From: Saururus chinensis
Taxonomy: Eukaryota; Streptophyta; Magnoliopsida; Piperales; Saururaceae
Length of the DNA stretch: 64,000 nt
Assembly (NCBI GenBank): GCA_035235625.1
Contig: CP141145.1
Coordinates: 28,646,563-28,710,562 of the forward strand
Direction of reading: 5' to 3'
This document shows, one piece after another, positions 1 to 11,256 of this stretch. Positions within the stretch are counted from its first letter, which is position 1; every line of letters starts with the position of its first letter. The position numbers and the translations under genes were made by a program. Under the pieces are notes generated by a model. The model was given only the letters and a program-made list of their open reading frames with translations, was not told where the DNA came from and did no database searches.

Positions 1-269
1 CGTAAGCGGGAAAAAAATAAAGGAGAACAGATAAAAGATCGGGCTCGGCCCGATCCGGATTCGGATGTGAACAGTACCACCGCCCCCCATTTCCGCCTGT
101 TCACTGTGCCCGGCCGCCACCGGCCGCCGGCGGGCCGCTGGACCGCCGCACAGGCTCCGCCCCGGCCGTGCGACGGCAGGGGAGCCACCGTCCCGGCCCC
201 ACGGCCGCTCCGCCTCGATTTTCCCGGTTTGCCCCTTTCACTGTCATTTTTGGATTCCGCCGCCGCCGT

Positions 270-960
270 AGGCCGGCGAGGGCCGGCCGGCCGCCCACGG
301 CCCCGCCATGGGCCGGCGACGGCGGGAGGCCACTCCCCCCGGCCCCGGACGGCCCCAGCTCCGCCGTCCCGCTCCCTCTTTCTGCTGCCCTGTTTTCCGC
401 CCCCACTTTGGATCGCCGTTCCGCCGCCGCCACGGGCCAGCACGGCCCGACCGGCCGGCCACAGCTCCACCCTGGGCCGGCGATGGCGAGGAACCCCTCC
501 TCCCGGCCCGGTGGGCCTCCGTTCCGCCGCCCGTCCTCATCCCCCTCTCTGCCCTGTTTTTTCGCCAGCGAACTGTTTGGACGATTTGGGGCCGCCGGCG
601 GCGAGCTGCGGCCGATCGGACCTCCGTCCGGCACCGCCTTGCTCCGGCGACGGTGAGGAGCCCCTCCTCCCGGCCCGGTGGGCCTCGGCACCGCCGCCCC
701 ACCCTCTTTCCCCCTCTGTTCACTGTTCCGCCGACGGACTGTTTGGGCAAACAGTGGCCGCCGGCGGTGATCTGCGGCCGATTTGGCCTTCCCCCAGTCC
801 CGCCTTGCTCCGGCGAAGGCAGTGGACTACACCTCCATGCCCGATTCGGTCGCCGCCCCCATGGCCGCTCCGCCCTTACGGGTTTTCTCCGGTCGTCCCC
901 TATTTTTGGCCTACGTCCGTTTTGGACGTGGTGACTGACGTTATCAGTCGGACGCCGGAT
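270..960. repeat. GC-rich tandem repeat, ~167-bp unit, inside LTR copy 1
   Basis: The phrase TCCCGGCCCGGTGGGCCTC recurs at 501 and 668, and CGCCTTGCTCCGGCGA recurs at 635 and 801, so the period is 166-167 bp. Diverged partners lie further left near 308. The long open frames on both strands are a by-product of GC-rich sequence lacking stop codons, not genes. Confidence 0.7.
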
Positions 961-2119
961 TTGATTTAGCGGACCGTAGTTTGGCTCCGCCCCAGCCCGG
1001 TGACACCAGTGGGCCACCCTCTGGGTCTTGTTCAGCCTTGCGGCCGTAGCCGCAGCTAGTCCGCCTTACCGGCATGTGTGCCGTTGACCCTTCTTGCCCA
1101 TTTTACGCTGTCGGTACCGGACGGCCTCGGGCAAGAGATTGTATGTCTTACCTTGACAAAAGGTGGACGAGTTCACCTGCTCAGGCCTTGGCCAGTGACG
1201 GCCTCATAGCCTTTGCTCGACCGTGAACCCTCCCCTTGCTCTCTGCCGTGCGAGATGCACAGCCGCCCGCACCATGGGTATTGGTTGTGGGTGGCGATCG
1301 GCGATGTCGCCACTTAGATTGGCCACCGCTAGGGCCTTAGCCCGGTTGGCTTTTGTGGGCCATGAGTCGCCTCAGTTCAGCCCATTTCCCCCGCCCTTTT
1401 GGGCCGCGTGCGCATGTAGCCACACGTGTACTTCTGGGTTTAGGCGCCGCATTCGTGCCGCCTAACCATCGGTTGGCTTTGCCACCGAGTGGAGTTGACC
1501 ACTAGAGCTGTCCTCCACCTTTCCTTTGATTCTCGAGCGTTGCCCCACGCTCTCCGCCCTTATGTGGGCCTTTGTTGACCGGAATCGTTGCCGTTGGGTG
1601 CTGTCCATGGCCGATTTCGATGTCTTTGTGGCCGGCTGAGCACGTTTTAGCCACCGGCTGATCTTCAGAGTGTACACCCTTGACTTCTGGTCGCACCGCC
1701 ACTTATGTTGGCACGACTTTTCTCCCGGCCGCCCTAGTGTGCTGCCGTGGATCGCGGATTTTTACCGCATTGATATCTGACACTCTGTTTGGCCGTGATA
1801 GTTCCGGCGCATCTTGAAATCCTCGGGACAGCAGCTCTCTCAGCCAGGCAACGGTTTTGACCGCCAACTCCGCCGCCGACGCCGCCACCGTCGTGTGCTC
1901 GCCATCGAACATCATGATTACGAGGTAGGGGAGCTTTGAACTCGTAAATTCATGAAGCATACTTTGAATGAGTAGCAGCATGCTAGGATTGTATGATTCC
2001 ATGCTTGGATGTTAAGTAACGATCCGATTGCATGATGTGCGTGTAAGCATGATTGTATGGTATGATTGATATGCATGAGATATATGCATGTTTTATGGAT
2101 GTGGATTATGTATGCGCTG

Positions 2120-2345
2120 ACGATGGCTAGCAAATATGTCAGTATGCTATGTATGGGTTATGCACGTGCTAGTGATGGCTAGCGTGCATGTTTGAAGTAT
2201 GTATGAATGTGTGTGTGCACGTGCTAGAGATGACTAGCGTGTACGTTTGATGTATGCATGTGCTAGTGATGGCTAGCGTGCATGTTTGACGTATGTATGA
2301 ATGTCTGTGCATGTGCTAGTGATGACTAGCATGCATGTTTGTAAG
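2120..2345. repeat. Tandem repeat around GATGGCTAGC, ~39-55-bp spacing
   Basis: GATGRCTAGC occurs at 2122, 2174, 2229, 2268 and 2321, followed each time by a GCATGTTTG-like stretch. It lies in the LTR. The first occurrence is the unoccupied counterpart of the site where the 892-bp LTR sits in copy 2 (53591-54482). Confidence 0.65.
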
Positions 2346-3059
2346 TTATGTATGTATGGCCGTATGTGTATGTTATACGTATGTGTGAGACATACGTATG
2401 TATGATGACTATGTGGGCAGAAGTATGGGCGATGGACAGTAAGAGGTGACAGAAGCTCTGTCTGAATTTGGATGCAGTTGTGTAAGTGTATGACAGAGGA
2501 TAAGAGTATGACGGGTAAGGATTAGAATGGATCAGCTTGGGGTGGATTGTGTGTTGGGCGTTTGTCAGACAGTAAGAGTGTTCATAATTGTACAAGCATA
2601 ACGTACAGATTATGAAGTGAAAAATAAGTATAATAAGTGAGATATAAGTAAGAGGGCGACAACTGGGTTGGCTCTGAGGAGCGTTACTTGAGGATGTCAG
2701 TGTAAGAGGTTTTGGCCATAAGATGGATGGCGAAGTACGTAAGACTGTAAGGGTTTGGTGTACGATGAGTTTTGTCCATGATGTGGACGGGTAAGTGAAG
2801 TCTGCTGCCCTGACGAACGTGGGTTTCGGATCGGGCTCAGCTTCAGTTTGACCAGTCGAGGACTGTGAGTTTGTGTGGCATAATTATACTGCATAATATA
2901 CTTAATTCAAACTAGAATTATAAGCACAGCTAATGATAGCGTTGTGAGTTCGAGACCTGAGGGTTCGACGGATTAAGTTCCGTGTTTGAGCTGGCCGCTG
3001 ATGAGCTGGCCGAGCATTTATCATGTCTTGCCATGGTGTTATCCTGCGGGATGTTGTCT

Positions 3060-3310
3060 GTGTGCTATGTAGAGCACCGGACGTCTGATGCTCTGCTGAG
3101 AACGACGTTTCTGATTTGGTCTGCGTGCTGTATAAGCCCAGACGTTTGATGCTTTGTTGAGAGCGATGTACGTTTCTGACTTTGTCTGCGTGCTGTATGA
3201 AGCCCAGACGTCTGATGCTCTGCTGAGAGCGACGTATGTTTCTGATTTGGTCTGTGTGCTGTGTAAAGCCCAGACGTTTGATGCTCTGTTGAGAGCGTTG
3301 TATGTTTTCT
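3060..3310. repeat. Four tandem copies of a ~61-66-bp unit in LTR copy 1
   Basis: ACGTYTGATGCTYTGYTGAG starts at 3081, 3142, 3208 and 3273. The unit is much less expanded in LTR copy 2, so the array grew after the copies separated. Confidence 0.8.
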
Positions 3311-3323
3311 GCCCAAGAGTGGC

Positions 3324-3427
3324 AATGGTACTATAAGACCCATTATGGTGGGCAATTCTCTGGCACTATAAGACCCATTATGGTGGGCAATTCTATGACA
3401 CTATAAGACCCATTATGGTGGGCAACT
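3324..3427. repeat. Three tandem copies of a 35-bp unit in LTR copy 1
   Basis: CTATAAGACCCATTATGGTG starts at 3331, 3366 and 3401, giving an exact 35-bp period with almost no divergence. This indicates recent expansion. Confidence 0.85.
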
Positions 3428-3659
3428 GTATGACCCCTTATGTGTGGGTGTTTATGTTTGCGCGCTCAGGTAAGTAGTATCATGGATCTACTCTTACCTG
3501 TTTGATCCAGTGCCCCATGAGCATTGGTGTGCCTTACCTTCGGAAAAGTCCATGGCGTCTAGTCACTCCCCGGAGGTTAAGGTGTTGCCCCAGTGGCATT
3601 CTTTTCCATTTCGACGCTGGAGCTTATTAGTTGTAATGAGCTTCAGTGGTCGTTGATAT

Positions 3660-3915
3660 GTGTACGATTATGAGTACGACTGTATGAGTGTGAGTACGAT
3701 TGTATGTGTATGAGCAGGACTGTAAGTGTATGAGTATGAGTAAGATTGTAAGTGTATGAGTATGAGTAAGACTGTAAGCGTATGAGTATGAGTAAGACTG
3801 TAAGCGTATGAGTATGAGTAAGACTGTAAGTGTATGAGTATGAGTAAGACTGTAAGCGTATGAGTATGAGTAAGACTGTAAGCATATGAGTATGAGCACG
3901 ACTGTAAGAGTATGA
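3660..3915. repeat. 26-bp tandem array (TGAGTATGAGTAAGACTGTA-like)
   Basis: TGAGTATGAG repeats at 3731, 3757, 3783 and onward with a 26-bp period. Open frames on the minus strand here translate to low-complexity Tyr/Ser/Leu/Thr/His runs and are products of the repeat. Confidence 0.8.
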
Positions 3916-4827
3916 GTACGATTGTGAGAATATGGTTCTGAGTAAGACAGTAAGTATGATTTTGTGCAGACTGTACGAGTAAGGTCGTACGAGTCTGATT
4001 GTACGAGTAAGGTCGTACATGTATGGGTAAGATGTATGAGTGAGCATACGATTGTACAAGTAAGGTCGTACAAGTATGCGTATGCTGTATGAGTATGCGT
4101 ACGGTGGTACGAGTAAATTGTATGACCCTGGATAAGGGTGTTTGTGTAAGTTGATTGGATATTATGATTTTGGCACGATGGTGCCTTCGGTTGTTTGTGG
4201 CACGATGGTGCCTTTGATATGATCGTAGGCGTATGTGCACGATATGATTATATTATGCTTCTGCTTCATGTTTGTGTTGCATGACGCATGCATTTCTGAA
4301 CTTATGGAGTTCACCGTTTGGGATTTCCCCTACTGGGTATTTTCCTACTGAGTATGAAAATACTCACCCTGCTATTTTTAGCCCGTTGTACTGGAGGTTT
4401 TGCAGGTTGTGCGGAGAGCTCTTGGAGATGGACGCTCGTTTCAGCGGTGGATTGATTCCCGTTGACTCAGGTATCAGCTTGACTCTCTGCGAGTTTATTT
4501 GTGCCACGATCTCCTGTATTGGGTGAGATGAGACATCATGATGTTTATCTGGACTTTCATTTGGATCAGTTAGTGGACTGTTAGGGGACTTGTACTCAGG
4601 GATGCCCGGGAGTGATTTGTATTTAAAAGTCTATGATCATAGCAGAATTTATTCGGACGTGTGTTTTCGAGTAGCGCCTGAGGATATTTGATTTGGCAGT
4701 ACGATGTTTAACCGTATGATGTTTTAAATTATAAACAGGTTTTGATTTTATCGTTTTGACTCCGATTTATGGAAAAAAAAATTCTATGAGTTTTGAGAAA
4801 AAGGGATGAAAAATCTCGGGCGTTACA

Positions 4828-5890
4828 ATAATCTAGTTAACAAATATAAATAGAATAATTTGACTAAAGTAACTAACAAAAACAAATAAGAATTTAAAGG
4901 TAATTAAACTAACCAAATCAAAATGCTAAAGCTTTAATTTAAAAATAAGAAAGCAATGCAAAATAACTAAAACATTAAATAAACAAAACACTAGGGCATC
5001 GGAATCTACATTCATTAAATCATAAAAACTCATAAGTATGATCATTAATCATTTTTTTACATTCATCTCATAATAATCTAGAATTCAATCTTCGTTATTA
5101 TGGAAAATATCATTATTAACCTGTCAAGCATAATAAAAAAATACATTATTCCTTCTCACTTCAACAGATTAAAATCAAATCATTAATTGTATCCACAATT
5201 TGCAAATCACAACTAATACTCAATTTCAATATTAAACAAGACAAAACCAAGTAAGAAACTATTGAGAACTCATTTAAATCATGAGAGAAGCATAACTAAA
5301 CTCATATCTAAATCAATCTCATCAATTAAAGAGGTAGAAATAATTAACATTAAATCTACAATTAAAAAAATTAATCAAGTTTCATAATCATGAAATTCTA
5401 TAATTTAATGAAGGTTTATCCAAGCCCTAGCAAAGAGTTTTAGTTACTTATTGTCATAAGAAATACAAATTTCATTGATAAAAAGAAACTTAAAAAAAAT
5501 TAAAGATAAAAGAAAATAAAAACTCTAACTTGGCCAACTTGATTTGCATCTTTACATCCCTTACCACTAAGAAAACAAATTCTCTCTATTGTTTCTCTTC
5601 ACATTGAAGCTTCTGTTCTTTCACTTCTGTGCCTTAAGGTTTATATAGAGTTTAATTTAGATCCCTAAGTCCTAGACTGAATTGGAATTGGCATCCCAAA
5701 TAGAACCAATGCATTTTGGCCTTAATTCAAGTGGTTGCAACGTGTGGATCCATGGCTCTATTTTTGGCACCTTCTTTCTTTAACTCGATGTCGGGCTTTC
5801 AGTCTTCTCTACTTCACGTTTTCATCTTCCGGTTCGACTTTTAACCAAATTCCAGTAAGAAACATATAGCATATCCTGTAAGGTTAATTT
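4828..5890 (-). mobile_element. Old LTR fragment, Tat-like, cut by LTR copy 1
   Basis: This AT-rich block has the same overall layout as the complete LTR at 50015-51436: a long A/T-rich half, a pyrimidine-rich promoter-like patch near 5575-5640, and a TATA-like motif readable on the minus strand (the plus strand shows TTTATATAG at 5640-5648). Its left edge coincides with the end of LTR copy 1, as expected if copy 1 inserted into it. Neither its own terminus nor a target duplication is clear. Confidence 0.35.
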
Positions 5891-6958
5891 AGTAAATCCA
5901 TACATGTATGTCTTAGTATATATGATCTTACCCATTGAATTATGCCTTACATTAGATAGTCTGATTACTTAGGGTTGCACATGTAACCATGCTTATATTT
6001 CACGCATCACAAAAATGAATTGTAAATTATGGTTAGCCAAGGTTTTCTCTAGTTGCCAAATTAGATGTATTGGGTTTTGAATGAATTGATTTTCTATCAG
6101 AAATGGCAGAGATTTATATTCGAAATGACATATTTTTGTCTCCTTGGGTTGAGATGACTGAGATATTTATATTATTAAAAATTTTAGAGTGGGTTGCAAG
6201 TGGGACCAGATATTATATTTTTGGCACTCTAGTTTGGAATGTCAAGTTAATGCAGCAGGAATCATGTAATACATAATAGTATTTCTCGTTACTCTAATAT
6301 CTATTATCTTAAGACACATTTTAGATGCATTTTCTGAGTCGCACCCATATTATTGTGTATGAGTTTTGATGCACTTTTGATATTTATGTACACTTTGGTT
6401 TTGTAAGGAATTTACTTTGAATGTTGAAATATGTATTACAATGTTAATATAAGTTTTCAAATCCTTACTAAGTAAAGCTCACCCTTGTTTTGTTTTGGGA
6501 ATCCTTTGAGATCCCTTATGTGATTATGTTATAAAAGTGTTCAAGATGAATTATATTAATGAAAGGATGATAACTAAATACATGCTAAATGGGGGATAGG
6601 TTTCTCCTAAGATAGTTAGGAGTGAATAAATGAAGGAGCATTAAGGAAACTTCATATTATATTGATAACATTTCATTTTCAGTTACGATATATTTTTTTC
6701 TGTAGTTTATAACATATTCTCCTACCATTGCAATAGGATTTGTATATGAACACTTAATCCTAGTCATTATGAAAATTAGTTAAATTATTTTTATATTTAT
6801 TCTCTATATTGTTTTTAAACAAAACGATTGTTCAATTGTACATTTTGATCTAATCGAGGGTTGAGTTTGAAGTTGTCGTGTCCTCTTACTAGTTTTGGGT
6901 CTAGGGGCATGACACCATGCAAGAAGTGGACATAGCCAAGACTTTGTTGAGGCAAGAG
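5891..6958. other. AT-rich intergenic DNA, no gene recognised
   Basis: No reading frame, intron-exon pattern or repeat terminus could be supported. The last part, together with 8931-9535, is the host sequence split by the solo LTR at 6964-8925. Confidence 0.5.
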
Positions 6959-6963
6959 GTATG

Positions 6964-8925
6964 TGTAACATCCGTAAGTTTTTTTTTTAAGTACTTTTTA
7001 AAAAATTTATATGTAAAGTAAATTAAATAGAGCTCAGTGAGATGAGCGTAACAAGCCCAAGAACACACAAAACAGAGGTTGGGATTAAAGGTTATAACCT
7101 CGGGAAACATGTTATATGGGTGGGACCCAATTTAAAAATGTGAGATAACCTATCCAACTTTAGTCTACTATCGAAGGGCTCATTAATACGAGTCCATCGG
7201 TACAAAGAACGCGTAATTCCAATATCGGGATAAAAAGATATAAGATTTTAAAGATTTTAAAATTAAAAAGAAAAAGAAAAAGAGCGTCAGAAATCTGATG
7301 CATGTCAGATGCGTGCATCAGAAAACTGACGCATGTCAGACACGCATCAGTGATGCGTTAGATGCGTGTCATACGCGCGTTACTATCTTTTTCCTATAAA
7401 TAATGGCTAGTTTTGATTCAGTTCATTTCAAAACTTCTTTTCTTCATTTCTTCTTCGTTTTAAGTCCGATTTAAATCGTTTAAGAGGCGTTTCTACCAAA
7501 ATCAAGCGTGTTGAACATCATGGCGGAGTTATTTTGAGATCTACATCCCTGAAATCTGCTATTTAATTTTGGACTACTTAGAGTATCATTTATTTTCTCG
7601 CTCGAAAATCGAGGTAGGGGCTTTTATCCTCTTTTATGACTTAAATACTTGCATTGGTTGTCTTTAAAAGTTTATATAAATAATTTTGGTTACTTTTTGT
7701 GTATGTTTTATAATTGCCTTGTATACTTGATTTATTAAGTGTTTATCTTTTGAACTTAATTTGGAATTATGCTTCATGTTATATGTGATATAAAGAAAAT
7801 CTAGTTTCGCCATTATTTTAAAGTATGGTAAGATTGAAAAACAATTTTCATGAAATTGTTGTTCTATCAAAATGATTTTAGAAAATACGTACAATCATGA
7901 CCACCGAGTTGCTGAGATGAGATAGAGAAGAGGTAACTATCTCATTGGAACGAACGACTAACCCTACCTTTATAATCGTTGTTAGTAACACGACCATGAC
8001 TTGTAAAGGCGAGGCTAAGATTTTGAAAGATTGATCTTCATAGAAGAAGAAAAAGAGAAGAAAATTCCCGTTTGAGTCGGGTATAAGAGGTTTAATTGTT
8101 TCGAACTCAAATTGGAGATGTACCGATAGAGTTCTATAATTGAGAGCACACAGGGAAATCCGATCTAGAATCGGATCCACGGTATGCACATTAGCCTGGT
8201 GAGCCCCTAACGAAGGGCAAGATCCCTGATTTGCCCCTAACGAATGACAACTATCAAGGCTACACGCGCTAGGGTAGAGTATCATAGGAAAATTCTCTGC
8301 TCTCTAGATCCCAGTGCCCTATGAGCATGGGTGGCTCTTCCCTCTACAAGCATAGAGTGTTTTACGAAAAATCTGTAGAGGAGTAAGAGGTCATTGCTTT
8401 GTACCCACAGCAAATTCTTTAATAATAATACAAACCATAGAAGCATCTTCAATACGTAGGGAGAAGCCCTAGGGAAGGTTTTGGGTGAGAGGCACACCCT
8501 TACAACTTTTTTGAAAAGTATTGTCTATTTACCTTGTGATTTACAAACTGTCAGATGTTATATTTATGTCTAATAGGATAAGTACCCCTACTGAGTAGTT
8601 TAAAATACTCACCACCCCCCAGACCTTGCAGGGCCCGGTGTGGAATAGACGGGTGTAGAAGAAAACAATAAAGATACTTTTTGGGAGCTTCAGCTGGTGA
8701 CCATAGAGTCTACAATCACACCAATAGTTTTCTAAGTATATTTTCATATTTTTTGGCTTGATAAGACTTGTTTATATCTTTACTTATGTGTTTATACACA
8801 GACATTATATTTCCTAGGGAATAAAATAATTCTTGTTACGTTTATGGTTATACGTGTATAGTTGCAACCCGAGCAAGTTTTGATTTTGTATTTATATATA
8901 TTTTATAAAAACTCGAGGTGTGACA
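6964..8925 (+). mobile_element. Solo LTR (1,962 bp) with perfect 5-bp target duplication
   Basis: It starts TGTAACATCCGTAAG and ends CTCGAGGTGTGACA. The bases immediately outside are GTATG at 6959-6963 and GTATG at 8926-8930, a perfect 5-bp target site duplication. No primer site, gag or pol lies inside or next to it, so it is a solo LTR left by LTR-LTR recombination. A TATA box (TATAAATA, 7395-7402) marks the U3-R boundary. Just upstream, 7285-7380 holds several direct and inverted copies of GACGCATGTCAGA-like words. Short blocks such as TACTGAGTAG before ACTCACC near 8590 resemble the tail of the long LTR family, so a related gypsy chromovirus source is likely. Confidence 0.9.
7395..7402 (+). 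promoter_or_regulatory. TATA box of the solo LTR
   Basis: TATAAATA lies 432 bases into the LTR, downstream of the repeated GACGCATGTCAGA-like words, where an LTR promoter would be expected. Confidence 0.6.
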
Positions 8926-8930
8926 GTATG

Positions 8931-9540
8931 TGAGTTGAGGACTTCGAGTCGGAGTAGGTGACCCAAAAGCCGCTTGATGAGGTGGAACTCTTTAAGGAGT
9001 GCACAACTTGGTTTCTAGTTGGGTTGGGACTCTGGAAAGAAGGTTTTGGGTATGAATGTGATATGATTTCTTTATTATAATGTGTAAGGACTCTTGGGTG
9101 ATGAATTTGGAACAAAAAGTTTTAGTAGTACTAGGCATCTCAACGATCCTCTATATAAAGGGGGTGTATTGGCTGGTTGAGGGGAGAGGTGACCTTAACA
9201 TAAATCAGTTCTTGGCAAGCTGAGAGGGGTGTGTGAGTTGGGTGGGCCTTTACATCGAAAGAGGGCAATCTTGTGAAAGTTCAAGTAAGTTCCTTGGGTT
9301 TGGGAGCAAAGTAGAGGCCTTGTTTATTATAAAACGAAACAATGGATTACTGAAATAAAGGTTTTGGGGGTAGAGCCTCTTTTTTCTTAACTTTACTTGC
9401 TAAAATAAAGGTTTTGAGGCATTTGGCTCCTAGTTGCATAGAGCGATCAAGCCATCACAAGGCATTTGACTGCTAGTTGCATAAAGCGATTAGGCCATCA
9501 CAAGGCATATTTGTGTGCACTAGTTTTTCCCTGTGACAGT
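8931..9540 (+). other. Probable older LTR-like fragment with TATA box
   Basis: A promoter-like CTATATAAAGGGGG sits at 9151-9164. Further on, a 43-bp direct repeat occurs twice (9420-9462 and 9463-9505), and the block finishes in TGTGACAG near 9532. The unbroken element would continue leftwards before 6964. I could not find its start, so the assignment is tentative. Confidence 0.35.
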
Positions 9541-9664
9541 AACCTATGTGCTAAGCCTAAAAATAAAAATTGGACCCATTGACCAGTAGGAAAAAAGATA
9601 GTGACCACAGGACCAACCAACCCAACACACTTTCTCTCTTCTTAACCCAATGGAACCCAATCCG

Positions 9665-10119
9665 TGTTAGAATATAAAAATATAAAGAAGATTTCTCCTT
9701 CATAATAGCTCGAACTTTTGGGAAACATTGTTTTCTTACATGGCATCAAAGCTCCAGGTTATGGGAGGGTTCAAGTCTTGTTGAAGACTACATTTATGCC
9801 CCAATTGTGTTCCATGTGTCGCGCTTGATGGATGTTTATATGTGAGGTGGGTATTAGAATATAAAAAAAATAAATAAAATTTATCCTTCTTAACTGCTCG
9901 AGCTTTTGGGAAATTTGGTTATCTTACATAGTAATAGAGCTCCAGGTTTTGGAAAGACCTGAGTTCAAGTCTCGTTGGAGACATTTATAGCCCAATTATA
10001 TTCCATGTGCCGCACTTGAAGGACGCTTGCACGTGAGGGGGGTGTTAGAATATAAAAGATATAAATAAGAATTCTCATTTCTAACCGCTTGAGCTTTTGG
10101 GAAACTTGGTTATCATACA
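9665..10119 (+). mobile_element. Tandem TRIM/SMART-type mini LTR retroelement (three LTRs, two internal regions)
   Basis: Three near-identical 76-77-bp LTRs lie at 9665-9740, 9852-9928 and 10043-10119. Each begins TGTTAGAATATAAAA or a variant and ends in TTACA/ATACA. They alternate with two internal regions of 111 and 114 bp (9741-9851, 9929-10042). The first internal region starts TGGCATCAAAGCTCC, close to the tRNA-iMet primer-binding consensus TGGTATCAGAGC. Each internal region ends in a G-rich polypurine stretch (GTGAGGTGGG, GTGAGGGGGG) just before the next LTR. One LTR-internal-LTR unit is only about 264-268 bp with no coding capacity. No clear target duplication flanks the array. Confidence 0.75.
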
Positions 10120-10989
10120 ACCCAAATTGTCCTATCTTCTTAAGACAACTAAACCCAGCCTAACTTATATGTTAACTCACCCAAGATGTCAATGGAATTG
10201 AATAACTAAAGCTTTCCCTTTTACTTCACCCAAATACTATAAAAAAATGCGATCAGACTTGGGATTGGAAGAAATCGGTTTGCCTCCCTCAAGCAAACTT
10301 CAATTCCAACGCTTTCCTATTTCCCTTGCAAACTCTGTAATGTTCGTTTACAATTGTGCTCACAAATTCCTTTCCCCATTGTTCCTTATAAGAATCAAGA
10401 TGTTTTTTTATACTCTCACAGTTTCTCTCTAGCTAGAAGCTTGTAACACTCTCCCCACAGATAAGAAATACGCATGATATTGATAAGTATTGGCTAGAAT
10501 AGACATATGATATCAATCTCATTTCTTTTAAGAAAAATGTGGTATGAAACCTTATATACATCTTTCATCATAATAGGGTCAAGTTATATTATGTATAGTC
10601 ATTCATGAAAAAAAAGAGTTATTTGATACTTAGTTATTTTTTGACCACCATAATTAAAAATCCTGATATGCCATTGGCGTCTTTTTTTCATGTTCTTAGT
10701 AAGGCTATGTTTAAATGTACCTGATCCAAATGAAACCAACTCAAGTTGACCCAAGTAGTGTCACCTCAGTTTGAATTATTGGAGCTGACTCAACCCAATA
10801 TAGAATCTCGGATCCTAAGTTGGTTCTTGGGTTTTTCAATTCCTATCTTGGGTTGGGTCGAGTTCAAGAAATTTAGTTCCAATTTTGGGACAGGTCCAAG
10901 AAATTTGTTCCTATCTTGGGTCCAACCCGAGTGGCAACCCTAGTTCCGAGAGTTGCCAATTAAGTCGCTCTGATTGCCTTGCACGGCAT
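10120..10989. other. Intergenic; possible hAT-like remnant at ~10700-10950
   Basis: No gene is supported; a 61-codon frame at 10247 has no family features. The stretch 10700-10950 contains repeated TTGGGT/ACCCAA words and ends GTGGCAACCCTA, reminiscent of degenerate hAT subterminal repeats, but no partner terminus was found. Confidence 0.3.
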
Positions 10990-11256
10990 AGTAAGATAAA
11001 TAAGTTTCCTAAAAGCTCGAGTAGTTAGGAAAAAAATTATTTATTTATTTTATATTTTAACACCCTCTTTTATGTACAAATGGCTATCAAACACGATATG
11101 TAAAATATAATTGAGGTATAATTGGCTTCAATGAGACTTGAGCCAACGGCATCCCAAAATCTGAAGCTCTAAAACTATGTAAAATGACCATATTTTCTAA
11201 AGCTCAAATTATTAAGAAAATTTTATTTATTTATTTATTTATTTTATATTTTAACG
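10990..11256 (-). mobile_element. Second copy of the mini TRIM/SMART element, inverted
   Basis: Read on the minus strand, the 5' LTR is 11256-11178, the internal region 11177-11063 and the 3' LTR 11062-10990. The LTRs share TGTTAAAATATAAAATAAAT, the AGCTCGAG/AGCTCAAA middle block and a TTAC terminus with the 9665-10119 family. The internal region begins with a decayed primer site (TAGTTTTAGAGCTTC) and ends in AAAAGAGGG before the 3' LTR. Total length is 267 bp. It is more decayed than the first copy, and no target duplication is evident. Confidence 0.65.

Larger units (their letters stand above)
1..4827 (+). mobile_element. Long LTR, Ty3/gypsy Tekay/Del-like (copy 1, left edge outside window)
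   Basis: The segment ends in CGGGCGTTACA at 4827. It matches in order the complete LTR at 51498-56378: both share the GC-rich leader, the block around 1916-1950 that begins GATTACGAGGTAGGGGAGC, the block with ACTGAGTATGAAAATACTC near 4350, and the tail block with ACTTGTACTCAGGGATGCC near 4590. By that alignment only about the first 220 bases are missing. No tRNA-primer site (TGGTATCAG type) follows 4827, so this is a solo LTR or a 3' LTR. LTRs of this length running TGTAAYG to CGTTACA are typical of Tekay/Del chromoviruses. The family name is inference; the repeat relationship is read directly. It appears to have inserted into an older LTR fragment to its right. Confidence 0.75.

Noticed and set aside
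67..1017. Several overlapping 150-300-codon frames on both strands in the GC-rich start of the window
   Set aside because: Frames are open on both strands at once, follow a 167-bp DNA repeat, and encode only Pro/Arg/Gly/Ala-rich low complexity. The region is an LTR leader shared with other copies where the frames are broken.
2955..2970. Possible tRNA B-box (GGTTCGA) near 2960, and GGTTCAAGTCT near 9768
   Set aside because: No A-box at the right distance and no cloverleaf could be formed. The first is LTR sequence, the second is in the mini retroelement.
3627..4240. Three 138-190-codon minus-strand frames rich in Ser, Tyr, Thr, His and Leu
   Set aside because: They translate a 26-bp tandem array in different phases, and the period explains the lack of stops.
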